Shown one piece after another: positions 1 through 9,014 of a stretch of 63,004 nucleotides of DNA. Within the stretch, counting starts at the first letter, position 1. Each line of letters starts with the position of its first letter. A model generated the notes under the pieces. It searched no databases, was not told the origin of the DNA, and saw only the letters and a program-made list of their open reading frames with translations. The stretch comes from Muribaculaceae bacterium (GTDB lineage: Bacteria > Bacteroidota > Bacteroidia > Bacteroidales > Muribaculaceae). The position numbers were made by a program, and so were the translations under genes. Location of the stretch: contig JAFSPZ010000008.1 in the NCBI GenBank assembly GCA_017451225.1, forward strand, positions 1 through 63,004, written 5' to 3'.

Positions 1-1
1 G

Positions 2-112
2 AGCGTTTCGCTCACAGATACCACACCATTGAGTGAACTCTTCGACAAAACTAAATATCAAAATTTCAATGATCGTTCTGCCTCTAATGGGCAATTATTT
101 ATAAATTTTTAA
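2..112 (+). CDS. 3' end of a truncated ORF, possibly an IS transposase
   Basis: An open frame enters from the window edge and ends at a TAA at 110-112, giving 36 residues that include TTPLSELFDKTKYQNF and end in QLFINF. The wording resembles the C-termini of IS4-type transposases of Bacteroidetes as I remember them, but 36 residues cannot prove it. The stop is followed at once by an inverted repeat (114-134), as expected for a terminator or the end of an insertion sequence. It is convergent with the glycosyltransferase at 182-1264. Upstream sequence would settle the identity. Confidence 0.4.
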   Translation, partial: SVSLTDTTPLSELFDKTKYQNFNDRSASNGQLFINF

Positions 113-113
113 T

Positions 114-134
114 CGTCCCAAATTTTAATGGGAC
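114..134. repeat. Inverted repeat after the truncated ORF
   Basis: GTCCCA (114-119) and TGGGAC (129-134) pair across an AT-rich loop, just after the stop of the truncated ORF. It could be a terminator or part of a terminal inverted repeat of an IS. No clear T-run follows. Confidence 0.4.
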
Positions 135-181
135 ACTAGTGAAAAGGCTTTATAATCAATTTAACAACTGATAACTGACAA

Positions 182-1264
182 CTACTTCAGCACTTGCTTG
201 TATACGTCGAGTGTCTGCTTGGCGATGCTGTCCCAGTTGTAGTCGCTCAGGTCGTAGTGTTGGAGCTTAAATTCTTTTTTCAATGCGTTACTGATGCCTT
301 CGGCAAGAGCATCGCTGTTGGCCGCTTCCACATAGTTGTCGGTAGGTAACTCAATGAGGTGTGTGGCTGGGATATCGGTAACCACAAGCGGCAACTGATA
401 GCTCATTGCCTCGAGGAGCACGAGAGGGAATCCTTCGTTTACCGACGAGAGCACATAGAGACGTGCGTGGCTGTAGAGTTGTCGCAAGTCCTCACCTTGT
501 GTGAACCCCGTGAATATAACCTTTTCGTTCCAGTCGAGCTGCTTGAGCATCTTGAAGTAACTGGTGTCGTGGTCGCTGGCGCCGGCAATCACAAGATGCT
601 TCACTTCGTCGAGCTTGTTGACTGCCTCGACCAGATATTCAAAACCTTTTTCAGGAGTGAGACGGCCCACCGATAGGATAAAGTCGCGTGGCTCTATTTC
701 TAGCCGTCGCAGCAATCCTGTGCTTCGTCCAATCTTCGTTTTATTGATGCCATTGGGGATGAACACCGACTTGGCGAGTACTTTCTCGCCCAGTTTCTCA
801 CGCTGGAAACTGTTGACGAAGATAATCTTACTGGCGCAGCTCAGTGAAATTTTCTCCGATAATTTCAGGATTGCCCTGCTTATCCTTCCCCACTTCTTGT
901 GCTCATAGTTGGGGCTGTGATATGTTAGGATGATGGGAATGCGAAACAGTCTGATGAGCGGGGCAAACATGCCTGGTCCGATGTTGTGGATGTGCACAGC
1001 ATCGGGACGATGGAAAATGATGTGGATTGTAGCAAGAAAAGTGTGGATTACTGCTTCCAATCCCTTGATGCGTGTAGAAGGCAGGTCGACATACTCGGTG
1101 TTTTTGAATTTGCGTGCCGATACCTCGGTGAGATAGGGACGGCGGCGGTAGATGCGCAGGCGGTAGTTCTTGTGCATGCGAGTGTAGATGTTCTCGCAGT
1201 GCATTTCCACGCCACCTTGAACGCCTGGAAATCCTCTAACCCCTATTACCGAAATGACTTTCAT
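182..1264 (-). CDS. Glycosyltransferase, GT4-like, polysaccharide biosynthesis
   Basis: 360 residues with the GT-B fold of retaining family 4 enzymes. The N-terminus (VISVIGVRGFPGVQGGVE) is the glycine-rich start typical of DUF1972/GT4 proteins. The nucleotide-sugar half carries SVGRLTPEKGFEYL near residue 196 and the E-x7-E type motif EGFPLVLLEAM near residue 279. It would transfer a sugar from an NDP donor to a lipid-linked glycan at the inner face of the membrane. It lies 21 bases after the radical SAM gene in the same direction and probably shares its promoter at 2433-2464. Donor and acceptor cannot be read from the sequence. Confidence 0.9.
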   Translation of the reverse strand: MKVISVIGVRGFPGVQGGVEMHCENIYTRMHKNYRLRIYRRRPYLTEVSARKFKNTEYVDLPSTRIKGLEAVIHTFLATIHIIFHRPDAVHIHNIGPGMFAPLIRLFRIPIILTYHSPNYEHKKWGRISRAILKLSEKISLSCASKIIFVNSFQREKLGEKVLAKSVFIPNGINKTKIGRSTGLLRRLEIEPRDFILSVGRLTPEKGFEYLVEAVNKLDEVKHLVIAGASDHDTSYFKMLKQLDWNEKVIFTGFTQGEDLRQLYSHARLYVLSSVNEGFPLVLLEAMSYQLPLVVTDIPATHLIELPTDNYVEAANSDALAEGISNALKKEFKLQHYDLSDYNWDSIAKQTLDVYKQVLK

Positions 1265-1285
1265 TGCACATCAAGCGACGACCAA

Positions 1286-2293
1286 TTAATCCCAGCAGAT
1301 GTCCTTTCCCTGGCGAATGCGCCACTTGTTCTTGATGACCCACTTGATGGGAATCCATGGGCGACGCACCATGTCGTGACGCTCGGTAACGATGAACGCG
1401 CAGTTGCGGTCGCATGCTTGCACTTTCTTGAGAGCCTCCTTGGCCTTGTCGCTATTCATGATTTCCTCGAAACTCTGCTCCTTGATGTTGCCAATAATCC
1501 ACTCTTCGCTCGAACCGTTGCAGGGCGACACATTGCCCCATGGGTCAATGAAGAAGAAATCGGTAAGGGCGCCACAGGCTGGGCGATAGCCAGCCTCGTC
1601 GCCACGCAGGCGGCGGTGGATTGAGCGGTTAAAGTAGGCGCGACCGTAGTCCTTGAGGCGGTCCTTGAGGTGGCGGCGCTTGCTGGTGAGCATGGCCTTG
1701 ACAAAGAGCTCATGCTGCTTGAGTGCATCCTCGCTCACAATCTCGTTGTCGTCCTTGTGGAAATACCACGAGTTGTGCACAGCCGAGTTGCCAAGCTCCA
1801 CATCGAGTGCCACGCACAGCTCATAGAGCCACACGAGGTCCTTGTAGTTGTCGGGCGAAATCACTACCGAGAAACCAATGTTCTTGCACTTGGTCTTCTT
1901 GAGCTCGAGCATGGTGCGCAGGGCGTGGTCAAAGCCGTTGACCAGTCCACGCTTGGTATCGTTGATTTTAGGCAACCCTTCGACGCTCACGCGTATCAGG
2001 ATGTTAGGATATTTGTTGGCAAGTTCAACAATCTTCTCGGTATTGTAGCCGTTAGTGCTCAGCTCCAGCAGAGCCGACTTGGGGTACAAAATCTCGAAAA
2101 TCTTGTCGATATCCTTGCGGATGGTGGCTTCGCCACCTGTTATGTTGATGCGCAGTCCCGATGGCAACTTCTCATAATAAGAGGCGTCGATTTCTTCCTC
2201 AGGCTTGGTGGGGAACTTCCAAATGTTACACATGTTGCACTTGGCGTTGCACCTGAAAGTTGTGATAAGACTGCCTTGAACAGTATTTTTCAT
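1286..2293 (-). CDS. Radical SAM protein with SPASM-like C-terminal cysteines
   Basis: 335 residues. The cluster motif CNAKCNMC (CxxxCxxC) lies at about residues 15-22, followed by the NITGGEATIRKDI segment that matches the GGE motif for SAM binding. The C-terminal part has further cysteines (CGALTDFFF, VSPCNGSSEEW, QACDRNC), as in SPASM or twitch domains holding an extra Fe-S cluster. The family makes radical modifications of peptides, sugars or cofactors. It sits between a glycosyltransferase and an acyltransferase of the polysaccharide locus, so a role in modifying a sugar or lipid carrier is possible, but the substrate is unknown. It has its own promoter at 2433-2464 and a leader of about 130 bases. 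Confidence 0.88.
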   Translation of the reverse strand: MKNTVQGSLITTFRCNAKCNMCNIWKFPTKPEEEIDASYYEKLPSGLRINITGGEATIRKDIDKIFEILYPKSALLELSTNGYNTEKIVELANKYPNILIRVSVEGLPKINDTKRGLVNGFDHALRTMLELKKTKCKNIGFSVVISPDNYKDLVWLYELCVALDVELGNSAVHNSWYFHKDDNEIVSEDALKQHELFVKAMLTSKRRHLKDRLKDYGRAYFNRSIHRRLRGDEAGYRPACGALTDFFFIDPWGNVSPCNGSSEEWIIGNIKEQSFEEIMNSDKAKEALKKVQACDRNCAFIVTERHDMVRRPWIPIKWVIKNKWRIRQGKDICWD

Positions 2294-2432
2294 CTAAAAA
2301 AATGTAGCGCTATGATGTTGGATATATCCTACTTAATTAACTTGATGAATAACTAATTTATTGTGCCTGACGGCATAAATAGTTATCCACAACAATCTGT
2401 TGCCAGAACCTAAATTCTGTCAAAAGAGCGTG

Positions 2433-2464
2433 CAAAGTTACAAGAAAAACGGCTACACGCCAAA
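2433..2464 (-). promoter_or_regulatory. Bacteroidetes-type promoter of the radical SAM gene
   Basis: On the minus strand TTTG (2461-2464) is separated by 20 bases from TAACTTTG (2433-2440), a full match to the Bacteroidetes -33/-7 pattern. The -33 box overlaps the last codons of the acyltransferase gene. The leader contains a TTATCCACA sequence (2393-2401, plus strand) identical to the DnaA box consensus, which may be chance. Confidence 0.7.
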
Positions 2465-3454
2465 TAATAGTCTTAGAATTTTAAATTTCTTGATAATGGA
2501 GTATAAAATAATTGGGATAATCACACCACATGCTATGGCACAAAAGGCTTGTAAATAGAATGTAGAGTCGGCATTGCCAGCAAACAATGTAAGTTTTCCA
2601 AAAGCCGCTTTGGCAAAACCCAGAATGGTGGTGTGGAAAAGGTAGATGATATAGACCGAAGGGGCCAATACCATGCAGGAGCGAGCGAGCACAGGAACAT
2701 ACTTCTCGCAGTTGTGACACAGGGTCATTATGGTTGCAATGCCCACAAAAGCAAGTAACCTGTACATCACTTCCGAGTCTTGGTGCTGCACATAGAAAGC
2801 TTCACCACCAATGAACAGCAGCAAGATTATTGTTGTTGGAACAATGCCCACCTTGAAAATGACTGGTGCATGGTCGGCTACAACCACTCCGGTCATGAAA
2901 TATACAAACATCACCTGACATTGACCCAAGCACAAAATGTCTATATCACATGAAGGAAGAAGATAAATGAGTAAACTTGCACCTAACAACGCCAGCCTTG
3001 AAGCCTTGGTCTTGAAAAAGAACACCACCATGAACATGATGAACAATGCAATGATGAACCACAAGAAATAGCCTGCTTCGGGCAGGTAGAACATTTTCAG
3101 GTAGGACAGGGCGGTGACAGGATGATCAACTCTGGCAGTGTCTTGTGTGAGTAGTTTGATGGTGATAATAATTACCGAGGTAACAAGGTAGGGTATAGCA
3201 AGTCGCTTGACTTTCTTGGTAATGAAAGTCTTAAATAACTCTTCTTTTCGTGTGATGAGATAGATATATCCGCTGATGAAGAGGAATACAGGCATGTGGA
3301 AGGTGTAGATTACCATCCGCATGTTGTTGTAATGAGCTGGAGCGTCGGCTGGGTCGTAATGCCCAATCACCACGAGGATTATACACACCATCCTGGCTAT
3401 GTCGAGTGTGGCAAGACGTGGTTTGTGCGGCAATTTACTCGGGCTGGAGTCCAT
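2453..3454 (-). CDS. Acyltransferase-3 family membrane protein
   Basis: 333 residues, very hydrophobic, with about ten predicted membrane segments. The N-terminus RLATLDIARMVCIILVVIGH is the typical first helix of acyltransferase family 3 (OafA/NodX type), with the family histidine in VIGHYD at about residue 37. Such proteins O-acetylate or otherwise acylate surface sugars. Its start overlaps the end of the upstream glycosyltransferase (3435-4643) by 20 bases, indicating coupled translation. The sugar modified is not known. Confidence 0.88.
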   Translation of the reverse strand: MDSSPSKLPHKPRLATLDIARMVCIILVVIGHYDPADAPAHYNNMRMVIYTFHMPVFLFISGYIYLITRKEELFKTFITKKVKRLAIPYLVTSVIIITIKLLTQDTARVDHPVTALSYLKMFYLPEAGYFLWFIIALFIMFMVVFFFKTKASRLALLGASLLIYLLPSCDIDILCLGQCQVMFVYFMTGVVVADHAPVIFKVGIVPTTIILLLFIGGEAFYVQHQDSEVMYRLLAFVGIATIMTLCHNCEKYVPVLARSCMVLAPSVYIIYLFHTTILGFAKAAFGKLTLFAGNADSTFYLQAFCAIACGVIIPIILYSIIKKFKILRLLFGV

Positions 3455-4643
3455 ATATTTCTTCGATTTGCTTTAAATGCTCTTGTTCCGAGAAGCGCGA
3501 TGACGCTACTGTCTTGATGCCGTCATTGTTCCATTGGGTATCGAATGCTTTGCCTATAGTTTGCTTCAACTCGTCTCTATTGCCCGAGGTGAAAGTGAGA
3601 CCATAGTCGGCGTTTAGTAATTCAGGAATGCCCCCAATGCGTGCTCCCACCACTGGAGTGCCGGCACACAGCGACTCGATGACACTCAAAGGATTGTTCT
3701 CATACCACTCGCTAGGCACAACCGAAAACTGTGCCTTGCTCAACAATGCTGCTACTTGCTGTGCGTTTTGATGGCCGAGGAACTTAATGTTTTTACAGCT
3801 GGCATATTGTTCTTCAAGTTGCTTGCGAAGTGGTCCATCACCGGCAATCCTGAGGGTGTAAGGCAGTTTGGATGCTACATTGAGCAGCGTTTCCACACCT
3901 TTTTCTTGTGAAAGTCGTCCCACATATACATAGTAGTTTTCACGCTCAGCATTCAGAGAGTTGAATAGCTGCTGTTTCTCGGCATCGATGTGGTTGCACA
4001 CAACACGAAGCTTTTCGGGGTCAAAGCCATCCTTCTTCATCTTGGTCGCCATGAACTGGCTTGGACAGATGAAAGCATCGGTGTATCGGTCAAGTACATT
4101 GCTGTTCCACTTGCGCGCCTCGAGCCATGCCAATGCACTGGCAGCGAGACTGCCCTTCATGCATCGGTCTTTGAGCACGTGTATCTTGCTGTGTCCAATG
4201 CATTTTTCGCAAGGCTTGCCATTTTGAAGGCAGGCATAGGATGGACACACGAGCTTGTAATCGTGCAATGTCCAAACTACCTGGCAACCACGCTTTTTGG
4301 CAAGCTTGGCAAGCACAGGCGAAAGATAGGAGTGGATGTTGTGCAAATGCACGATTTCGGGCTTGAAATCATCAAGAATCTTGGTGAACGAAGTTATTAT
4401 GTCGCCCCATCCCATGAGCCTCTTGGCAGCTTTAATCTTGTTGCCTAAAGAACCGGCAAAATCTACCTGCGAAGGATAGTAGTCGTTCCATCCCGAATCA
4501 ACATTCTCAGGATACTGCATAGCAAGTACTGCCACGTCATGACCTCGCTCCTTGAGCAGCCGCTCAAGGTTCATTGCCACGATGCAGTCACCACCACGAG
4601 GGTAGTAAAACTTGTTTGCTATGAGTATGCGTTTCTTTTCCAT
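3435..4643 (-). CDS. Glycosyltransferase family 4, polysaccharide biosynthesis
   Basis: 402 residues. N-terminal domain begins KKRILIANKFYYPRGGDC, a usual GT4 opening with the GGxE/D-type acceptor loop. The C-terminal half has YVGRLSQEKGVETLL near residue 239 and SEWYENNPLSVIESL near residue 311, containing the E-x7-E motif. An insert of several cysteines (CPSYACLQNGKPCEKCIG, about residues 133-150) is common in a subgroup of GT4 enzymes from capsule loci. Overlaps the acyltransferase gene. A TATTTTTG -7 box lies at 4658-4665 on the minus strand, divergent from the beta-helix gene promoter. Confidence 0.9.
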   Translation of the reverse strand: MEKKRILIANKFYYPRGGDCIVAMNLERLLKERGHDVAVLAMQYPENVDSGWNDYYPSQVDFAGSLGNKIKAAKRLMGWGDIITSFTKILDDFKPEIVHLHNIHSYLSPVLAKLAKKRGCQVVWTLHDYKLVCPSYACLQNGKPCEKCIGHSKIHVLKDRCMKGSLAASALAWLEARKWNSNVLDRYTDAFICPSQFMATKMKKDGFDPEKLRVVCNHIDAEKQQLFNSLNAERENYYVYVGRLSQEKGVETLLNVASKLPYTLRIAGDGPLRKQLEEQYASCKNIKFLGHQNAQQVAALLSKAQFSVVPSEWYENNPLSVIESLCAGTPVVGARIGGIPELLNADYGLTFTSGNRDELKQTIGKAFDTQWNNDGIKTVASSRFSEQEHLKQIEEIYGLQPE

Positions 4644-4657
4644 TTTAAAAAATCATG

Positions 4658-4665
4658 CAAAAATA
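4658..4665 (-). promoter_or_regulatory. -7 box of the GT4 gene (3435-4643)
   Basis: Minus-strand TATTTTTG fits TAnnTTTG and ends 15 bases before the ATG. No good TTTG lies at the -33 distance, so the promoter is weak or activator-dependent. Confidence 0.45.
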
Positions 4666-4750
4666 CGCATTTTTTATTGTAGCCGAAAGAGAAATCACGT
4701 TTAATTAATCTTTCATGCATGAAAAGAGTCAAACTTGAAAGATTTTTTAT

Positions 4751-4758
4751 TATTTTTG
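4751..4758 (+). promoter_or_regulatory. -7 box of the beta-helix gene
   Basis: TATTTTTG fits TAnnTTTG and lies 17 bases before the chosen ATG at 4776. This placement excludes the longer reading of the gene from an upstream ATG at 4719, because that start would precede the promoter. Confidence 0.5.
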
Positions 4759-4775
4759 CACAAAAAGAATTAATC

Positions 4776-6416
4776 ATGAAAAAATTCACTTATTTCATAA
4801 TAATGCTGATTGCGGCTTTCACCGCAGAGGCTCGCACGGTAGAGATTAAAATTAGCCAGTGCAGTAAACCTATTGCAGTCAGCATCAATAATGTTTCGAA
4901 AACCCTAAGTCCCAGCGACAAGCTTATTCTTAATTTTGACAGGAAAGGTGAATATGTTATTGACCGCACTGTAAGGGTTAAGTGCGATTTTGAGATGAAA
5001 GGCCTGGGAAAGGATAAAATCAAGATTATCCTCACAGAAGGTCTTGACAATAATGGCAGAAAACAGTTTGCTAACGACTGCTATTTCTTCCTGGATTATC
5101 CAAAGAATGGCAACAGAGGTGAGGTGTCTATTCACGATGTGAACATGGAAATGGTGCGTCACGACAACATTTGGTGGTCGAATCATGAAATGCACTTGTT
5201 CAAGATTTGCAATGCAAACAAAGTAACGATACAAAACACCAAGAGTTCGGTTCATAATGCATTTATAACCAACTTTGACCTGCGCTCATGCTCTAATGTT
5301 ACGGTTGTGGGAAATGAAATTATTAACTACAATAACAATAGCAATGGCGGTGGTTGCCTATGGATGCGCGACAACCAGCGCAATGTCGTAGTAAGGAATA
5401 ATGTGTTCCGCAAGTTTGGCAAAGATGAAACCATTGGAATATGGGGGGCAGAGAAGCATGGCAACTATGTTATTGAGAATATAGATGTCAATAATAACAC
5501 ATTTTACTATGGCAATTACATGAACGTAAATGTTGAAAGATCGGCCGCCATGATTTTTACTCTGAGTCATTACCAAGATGCTTATGTTGATGACAGCCGT
5601 TTTAAGATTAGCAACGTGAACTTTCATGACAACGATTTTATTCTGGATTATCCCATGAAATTTGTTGTGCTGCTCAAGTTTGACAAACTGGCTACGACTA
5701 GCAATCTCCATTTTTATGGAAACAACTTTAACAAGAGTTCAAAATGCACAAAGTTGATGACTCAATATATGTGTGATTTCAGGATAGAAGATCAATCTTC
5801 CTCAAAATCGAAGATAGAAATAAATGATAATACTTCGACTTGTGAACGCATTGATGTGGACCAATATGGCTTAAATTGTAATGTGTTCTTATCAGTGTCG
5901 GAAGGAATTATCGAGGCCAACAACAATGTTTTAGACAGCAAAAATGGATTGAAATTCTTGAACTTGTATGGGGCGGGTGGTGAAATCTACATGACAGGCA
6001 ACCAAGTAAAAGGCTTGTACAATTTGGCCTCGATATCCACCAGTAATGGTTATATTGATAACGTAACGATTAAAGCTCGAGATAATGAGTTTTCGGGCGA
6101 CACCCGTGTGTATTTCAAAAATGTGAAGAAAGGAACCCTTGAGTTCTTGAATAATGTTTACAATGCGAACAACTATCACATCTTCATGCAGGAATTGCCC
6201 GATGATGTGAGTGTGGTCTTTGACAACAATGTTGTCAATTCCACATCAAGCAATGGCACATTGTGTGCTAATTATTCGGGAAAACGAAGCAATATCAAGA
6301 AGGTATCTATCAAGAACAACACTTTTAACGGCATCTCTAATGGGACTTCGATATTAGGAGAATTCTCAAAAAGCTCTAATAAGTCGATTCAAGGCAATAT
6401 GTACTATAAGCGATAA
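4776..6416 (+). CDS. Secreted right-handed parallel beta-helix protein, function unknown
   Basis: 546 residues from the ATG at 4776, which gives a clean signal peptide (KKFTYFIIMLIAAFTAEA) and sits just after a promoter box; an in-frame ATG at 4719 is rejected. The body is full of asparagine-rich turns such as VVRNNVFRKFG, IDVNNNTFYYGNY, IEANNNVLDSKNG and VVFDNNVVNS, repeated about every 20-25 residues, the look of right-handed parallel beta-helices (pectate-lyase or tailspike type). It is the only secreted non-transport protein inside the polysaccharide locus and is on the opposite strand to its neighbours. It might bind, trim or modify the exported glycan; no catalytic residues can be assigned. 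Confidence 0.75.
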   Translation: MKKFTYFIIMLIAAFTAEARTVEIKISQCSKPIAVSINNVSKTLSPSDKLILNFDRKGEYVIDRTVRVKCDFEMKGLGKDKIKIILTEGLDNNGRKQFANDCYFFLDYPKNGNRGEVSIHDVNMEMVRHDNIWWSNHEMHLFKICNANKVTIQNTKSSVHNAFITNFDLRSCSNVTVVGNEIINYNNNSNGGGCLWMRDNQRNVVVRNNVFRKFGKDETIGIWGAEKHGNYVIENIDVNNNTFYYGNYMNVNVERSAAMIFTLSHYQDAYVDDSRFKISNVNFHDNDFILDYPMKFVVLLKFDKLATTSNLHFYGNNFNKSSKCTKLMTQYMCDFRIEDQSSSKSKIEINDNTSTCERIDVDQYGLNCNVFLSVSEGIIEANNNVLDSKNGLKFLNLYGAGGEIYMTGNQVKGLYNLASISTSNGYIDNVTIKARDNEFSGDTRVYFKNVKKGTLEFLNNVYNANNYHIFMQELPDDVSVVFDNNVVNSTSSNGTLCANYSGKRSNIKKVSIKNNTFNGISNGTSILGEFSKSSNKSIQGNMYYKR

Positions 6417-6424
6417 GGTGACGA

Positions 6425-7549
6425 TTATGACAAGACGTTGCCAATAATGCTATCCATGTGTTCTGCGACAGTTTCATGCGAATAGACGCTTGCGTAGAGT
6501 TGCTGGGTAGTAGAGTCGCTGTTGATTGCTTCTAGAATAGTCCCAACTAATTGAGTCTCACAGGTAGGGTCGGTAAAGAAGACCCCTTCCTGCCCATTGG
6601 CTGAATCTCGGAAGAACGGGACATCGGCGACTACGATTTTCTTGCCAAAACGAGAGGCAATTGATAATACTCCCGATTGGGTTGCCGATATGTAGGGATA
6701 CACGACGACCGCAGCATTTTCAAATAATTTTCTCACCTCGCAGTCCTCGATGAAGCGGTTGAGGATAATCACATCACTGTCGTCGGCAACCGGGAAATAA
6801 TAGTCCTCATTATCGCCACGTCCGGCGAGAACCAGCTTGTGCGGCTTCAGCATGTCGCGATTGTTGACAAAGGCATTGTATAGAAGATGCACTCCCTTGT
6901 AAAACTCAATGCGACCAAAGAAGAGAATGTAGTCATCAATGCCATCAAGTTCGGCCGCCACTACAGCGCCATTTTCAATGTCGGCAGTAACAAGAGTGGG
7001 AAACGGGCAGTAATGGATTTTTTTGTCAGGGCAGTTTTGCTCTAACCATTTCTTCTGTTCTAAACTGTTGGTGACTAAAAACCTGCTTTTTTTAAGTATT
7101 GATTTATTTGGACCAGAAACAAACAGCTTGTCCTTAAGAGAGTTGATAAAGCTGAGCTTATACTCATGAGGAATTGCATCGTGAACAGTGTGAAGAACGG
7201 GAACCCTGCTTTGCAGCTTTTCAAAAACCCACGATAGGCACACTTCACCAGTGAGCGTGACAATCAGTTCTATGTCGTTGTCGTCTAGAATGCTGTTAAT
7301 CGTTGAAACCAGGCTTTTAGGATTAACATGCCACCACAATTTGCTCAAAGTAGCGCTAGGACGCAAAAGATAATGCACCTTGCAATATTGCTCAATGCCT
7401 GTGTAATGTTTCTTTTCGGCCTCATCCTTCACTACTATGATTGCATGAGAAAGAGGATTACTTGTGCTTTTTATCATGGAGAAAGCATAAGGCCTCATGC
7501 CAGGGGCATTTTCGGTAGCAAGAAATAATATTTTGCGGTTGGAAGCCAT
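6425..7549 (-). CDS. Glycosyltransferase, GT-B fold
   Basis: 374 residues. The first domain (ILFLATENAPGMRPYAFSMI) is short on known motifs, while the second domain has ILFFGRIEFYKGVHLLYNAF (about residues 208-227) and PYISATQSGVLSIASRFGK, the region of the GT4 E-x7-E motif but with the glutamates replaced. It overlaps no gene but lies 2 bases after the polymerase gene, so it is translated in the same operon. It ends 8 bases from the end of the convergent beta-helix gene. Donor and acceptor unknown. Confidence 0.82.
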   Translation of the reverse strand: MASNRKILFLATENAPGMRPYAFSMIKSTSNPLSHAIIVVKDEAEKKHYTGIEQYCKVHYLLRPSATLSKLWWHVNPKSLVSTINSILDDNDIELIVTLTGEVCLSWVFEKLQSRVPVLHTVHDAIPHEYKLSFINSLKDKLFVSGPNKSILKKSRFLVTNSLEQKKWLEQNCPDKKIHYCPFPTLVTADIENGAVVAAELDGIDDYILFFGRIEFYKGVHLLYNAFVNNRDMLKPHKLVLAGRGDNEDYYFPVADDSDVIILNRFIEDCEVRKLFENAAVVVYPYISATQSGVLSIASRFGKKIVVADVPFFRDSANGQEGVFFTDPTCETQLVGTILEAINSDSTTQQLYASVYSHETVAEHMDSIIGNVLS

Positions 7550-7551
7550 GA

Positions 7552-8982
7552 TTAAGCTGTGGTGAGTGCTGATGATGAGGATGTTTCTCCTTTTTGTGCT
7601 GAGATGTGAGAGCTGTAACTCGAAAGGTATAAAAACAACAAGCTAACGTTAAGACACGTTTGTGTTAACGGGGTCCAGTCACTCATGCCATGAACAAAAA
7701 GGCAGACAATGATTCCAAGTGTGGTGTTTAGAATGATGTGGTGATATTGCTCGTTGTTTTGTGCAATGCGTTTTTTGAATTTATAGAAAAATCGTCCAAT
7801 ATAAAATAAAACAGGAATAGCACCAATTACGCCAAACTCGCACAACAAAATGAGCCAAATGTTGTGTATGGGATTCTCAAACATGAAAGTCTCGGGGTCC
7901 CATATATCGATATCGGTGTTTTCAAAAGTCTTCTCAAGATCAATGAGCGCACTATTGTCAACTAGATACTTCAAATGGCTGTTAAGCCCCACGCCCACAA
8001 GTGGATGGTCCTGAATAATCTCACCCGCACAGTAGTAGTGCATTAGGCGTGAGTAATACATGCTCTCAAGATTGTCCAAGTCGCTGAAAAGAGTGCTGAT
8101 GGGCGATGTGAACCACACTAATGCCAGGACTGCGGCAATGGGTATTCCTCCCTTAAGAATTGTGGTGGGGCTGAAAATCTTGTGATGTCGAAACACATAT
8201 AAACCCACAATGGCTACACTGGCTACAACACTTGCCACAAGAGCGCTTCGGCTACCCGAGAGGAATATCACAATAATTGAAATAATTGAAAAAATCAGGC
8301 TTTTTTTGCGGTGATATTTCACCAAAAAACATGATAAGAAAAAGACGAAATAATAAGTAGAGTAGGCGCCCAGCGCATTGGGATGTCCTAGAGTGCCGGG
8401 AGTGCCAATGCGTTCGATGGAGCGCACCACCGAATCAACATTAAAAACTTTCACCACAGCTTCTATGCCAAGCACTGGATATAAGATGGCCAGCACCAGA
8501 TGCAGTGATGCTGTGATTGTGAATCCAAGATATATTCCTTGTGTAATCGTTTTTAGTTCAAAACTTTGCGATAACAAGTAAAGGAATATTAAATAGAAAA
8601 TAAAATATTCTAAAGCTATTAGAGCCGAAGGGCGAACTGTGTTGAACGGGTTAAAAATGATATATAAGGAATAGATTAACGCCACTATCAATACTATAGT
8701 GCGCGGTCGGCGAATCTTCCAATCATGCTGCTGGGCAAGGATTATCAGTAAAATGAAAAAGAAGATTGCGTGTGATTCTAGCCTGAACGAGGGGCCAAAA
8801 GAACCATAGGTGACGTCATAGACCTGATAAATGGGAATGCACAACTTTGAAAAGCACAGACTGAAAACATACATGGCGACAATAATCTGCGAGACGCATT
8901 CCCGGTTGAATTTGTCCTTGTTGCTCAAGAGCAAATAAAAAAAACCGACAATCAGAGCCCCAAATATGCAGATGCGATCCAT
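7552..8982 (-). CDS. Wzy-type polysaccharide polymerase (O-antigen polymerase/ligase family)
   Basis: 476 residues with about 11-12 membrane helices. A large loop near residues 320-375 holds GVGLNSHLKYL and ends in NPIHNIWLILLCEFGVIG, the pattern of the Wzy_C (O-antigen ligase/polymerase) domain, whose His in HN-W is typical. It would join repeat units on undecaprenyl diphosphate at the periplasmic face. It lies between the chain-length regulator and a glycosyltransferase, the usual place in a Wzx/Wzy locus. Ligase rather than polymerase activity cannot be excluded by sequence alone. Confidence 0.85.
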   Translation of the reverse strand: MDRICIFGALIVGFFYLLLSNKDKFNRECVSQIIVAMYVFSLCFSKLCIPIYQVYDVTYGSFGPSFRLESHAIFFFILLIILAQQHDWKIRRPRTIVLIVALIYSLYIIFNPFNTVRPSALIALEYFIFYLIFLYLLSQSFELKTITQGIYLGFTITASLHLVLAILYPVLGIEAVVKVFNVDSVVRSIERIGTPGTLGHPNALGAYSTYYFVFFLSCFLVKYHRKKSLIFSIISIIVIFLSGSRSALVASVVASVAIVGLYVFRHHKIFSPTTILKGGIPIAAVLALVWFTSPISTLFSDLDNLESMYYSRLMHYYCAGEIIQDHPLVGVGLNSHLKYLVDNSALIDLEKTFENTDIDIWDPETFMFENPIHNIWLILLCEFGVIGAIPVLFYIGRFFYKFKKRIAQNNEQYHHIILNTTLGIIVCLFVHGMSDWTPLTQTCLNVSLLFLYLSSYSSHISAQKGETSSSSALTTA

Positions 8983-9014
8983 GCTTGGATAAAACTTCGT
9001 TTAAACCGAAAAAA

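Noticed and set aside
1670-2356. 228-codon plus frame
   Set aside because: Antisense to the radical SAM gene; no motifs of its own.
2393-2401. Perfect DnaA box in the radical SAM leader
   Set aside because: A single 9-base match in 63 kb can be chance; no further boxes nearby.
4719-4775. Upstream in-frame ATG for the beta-helix gene
   Set aside because: It precedes the -7 box and hides the signal peptide; the ATG at 4776 fits both.
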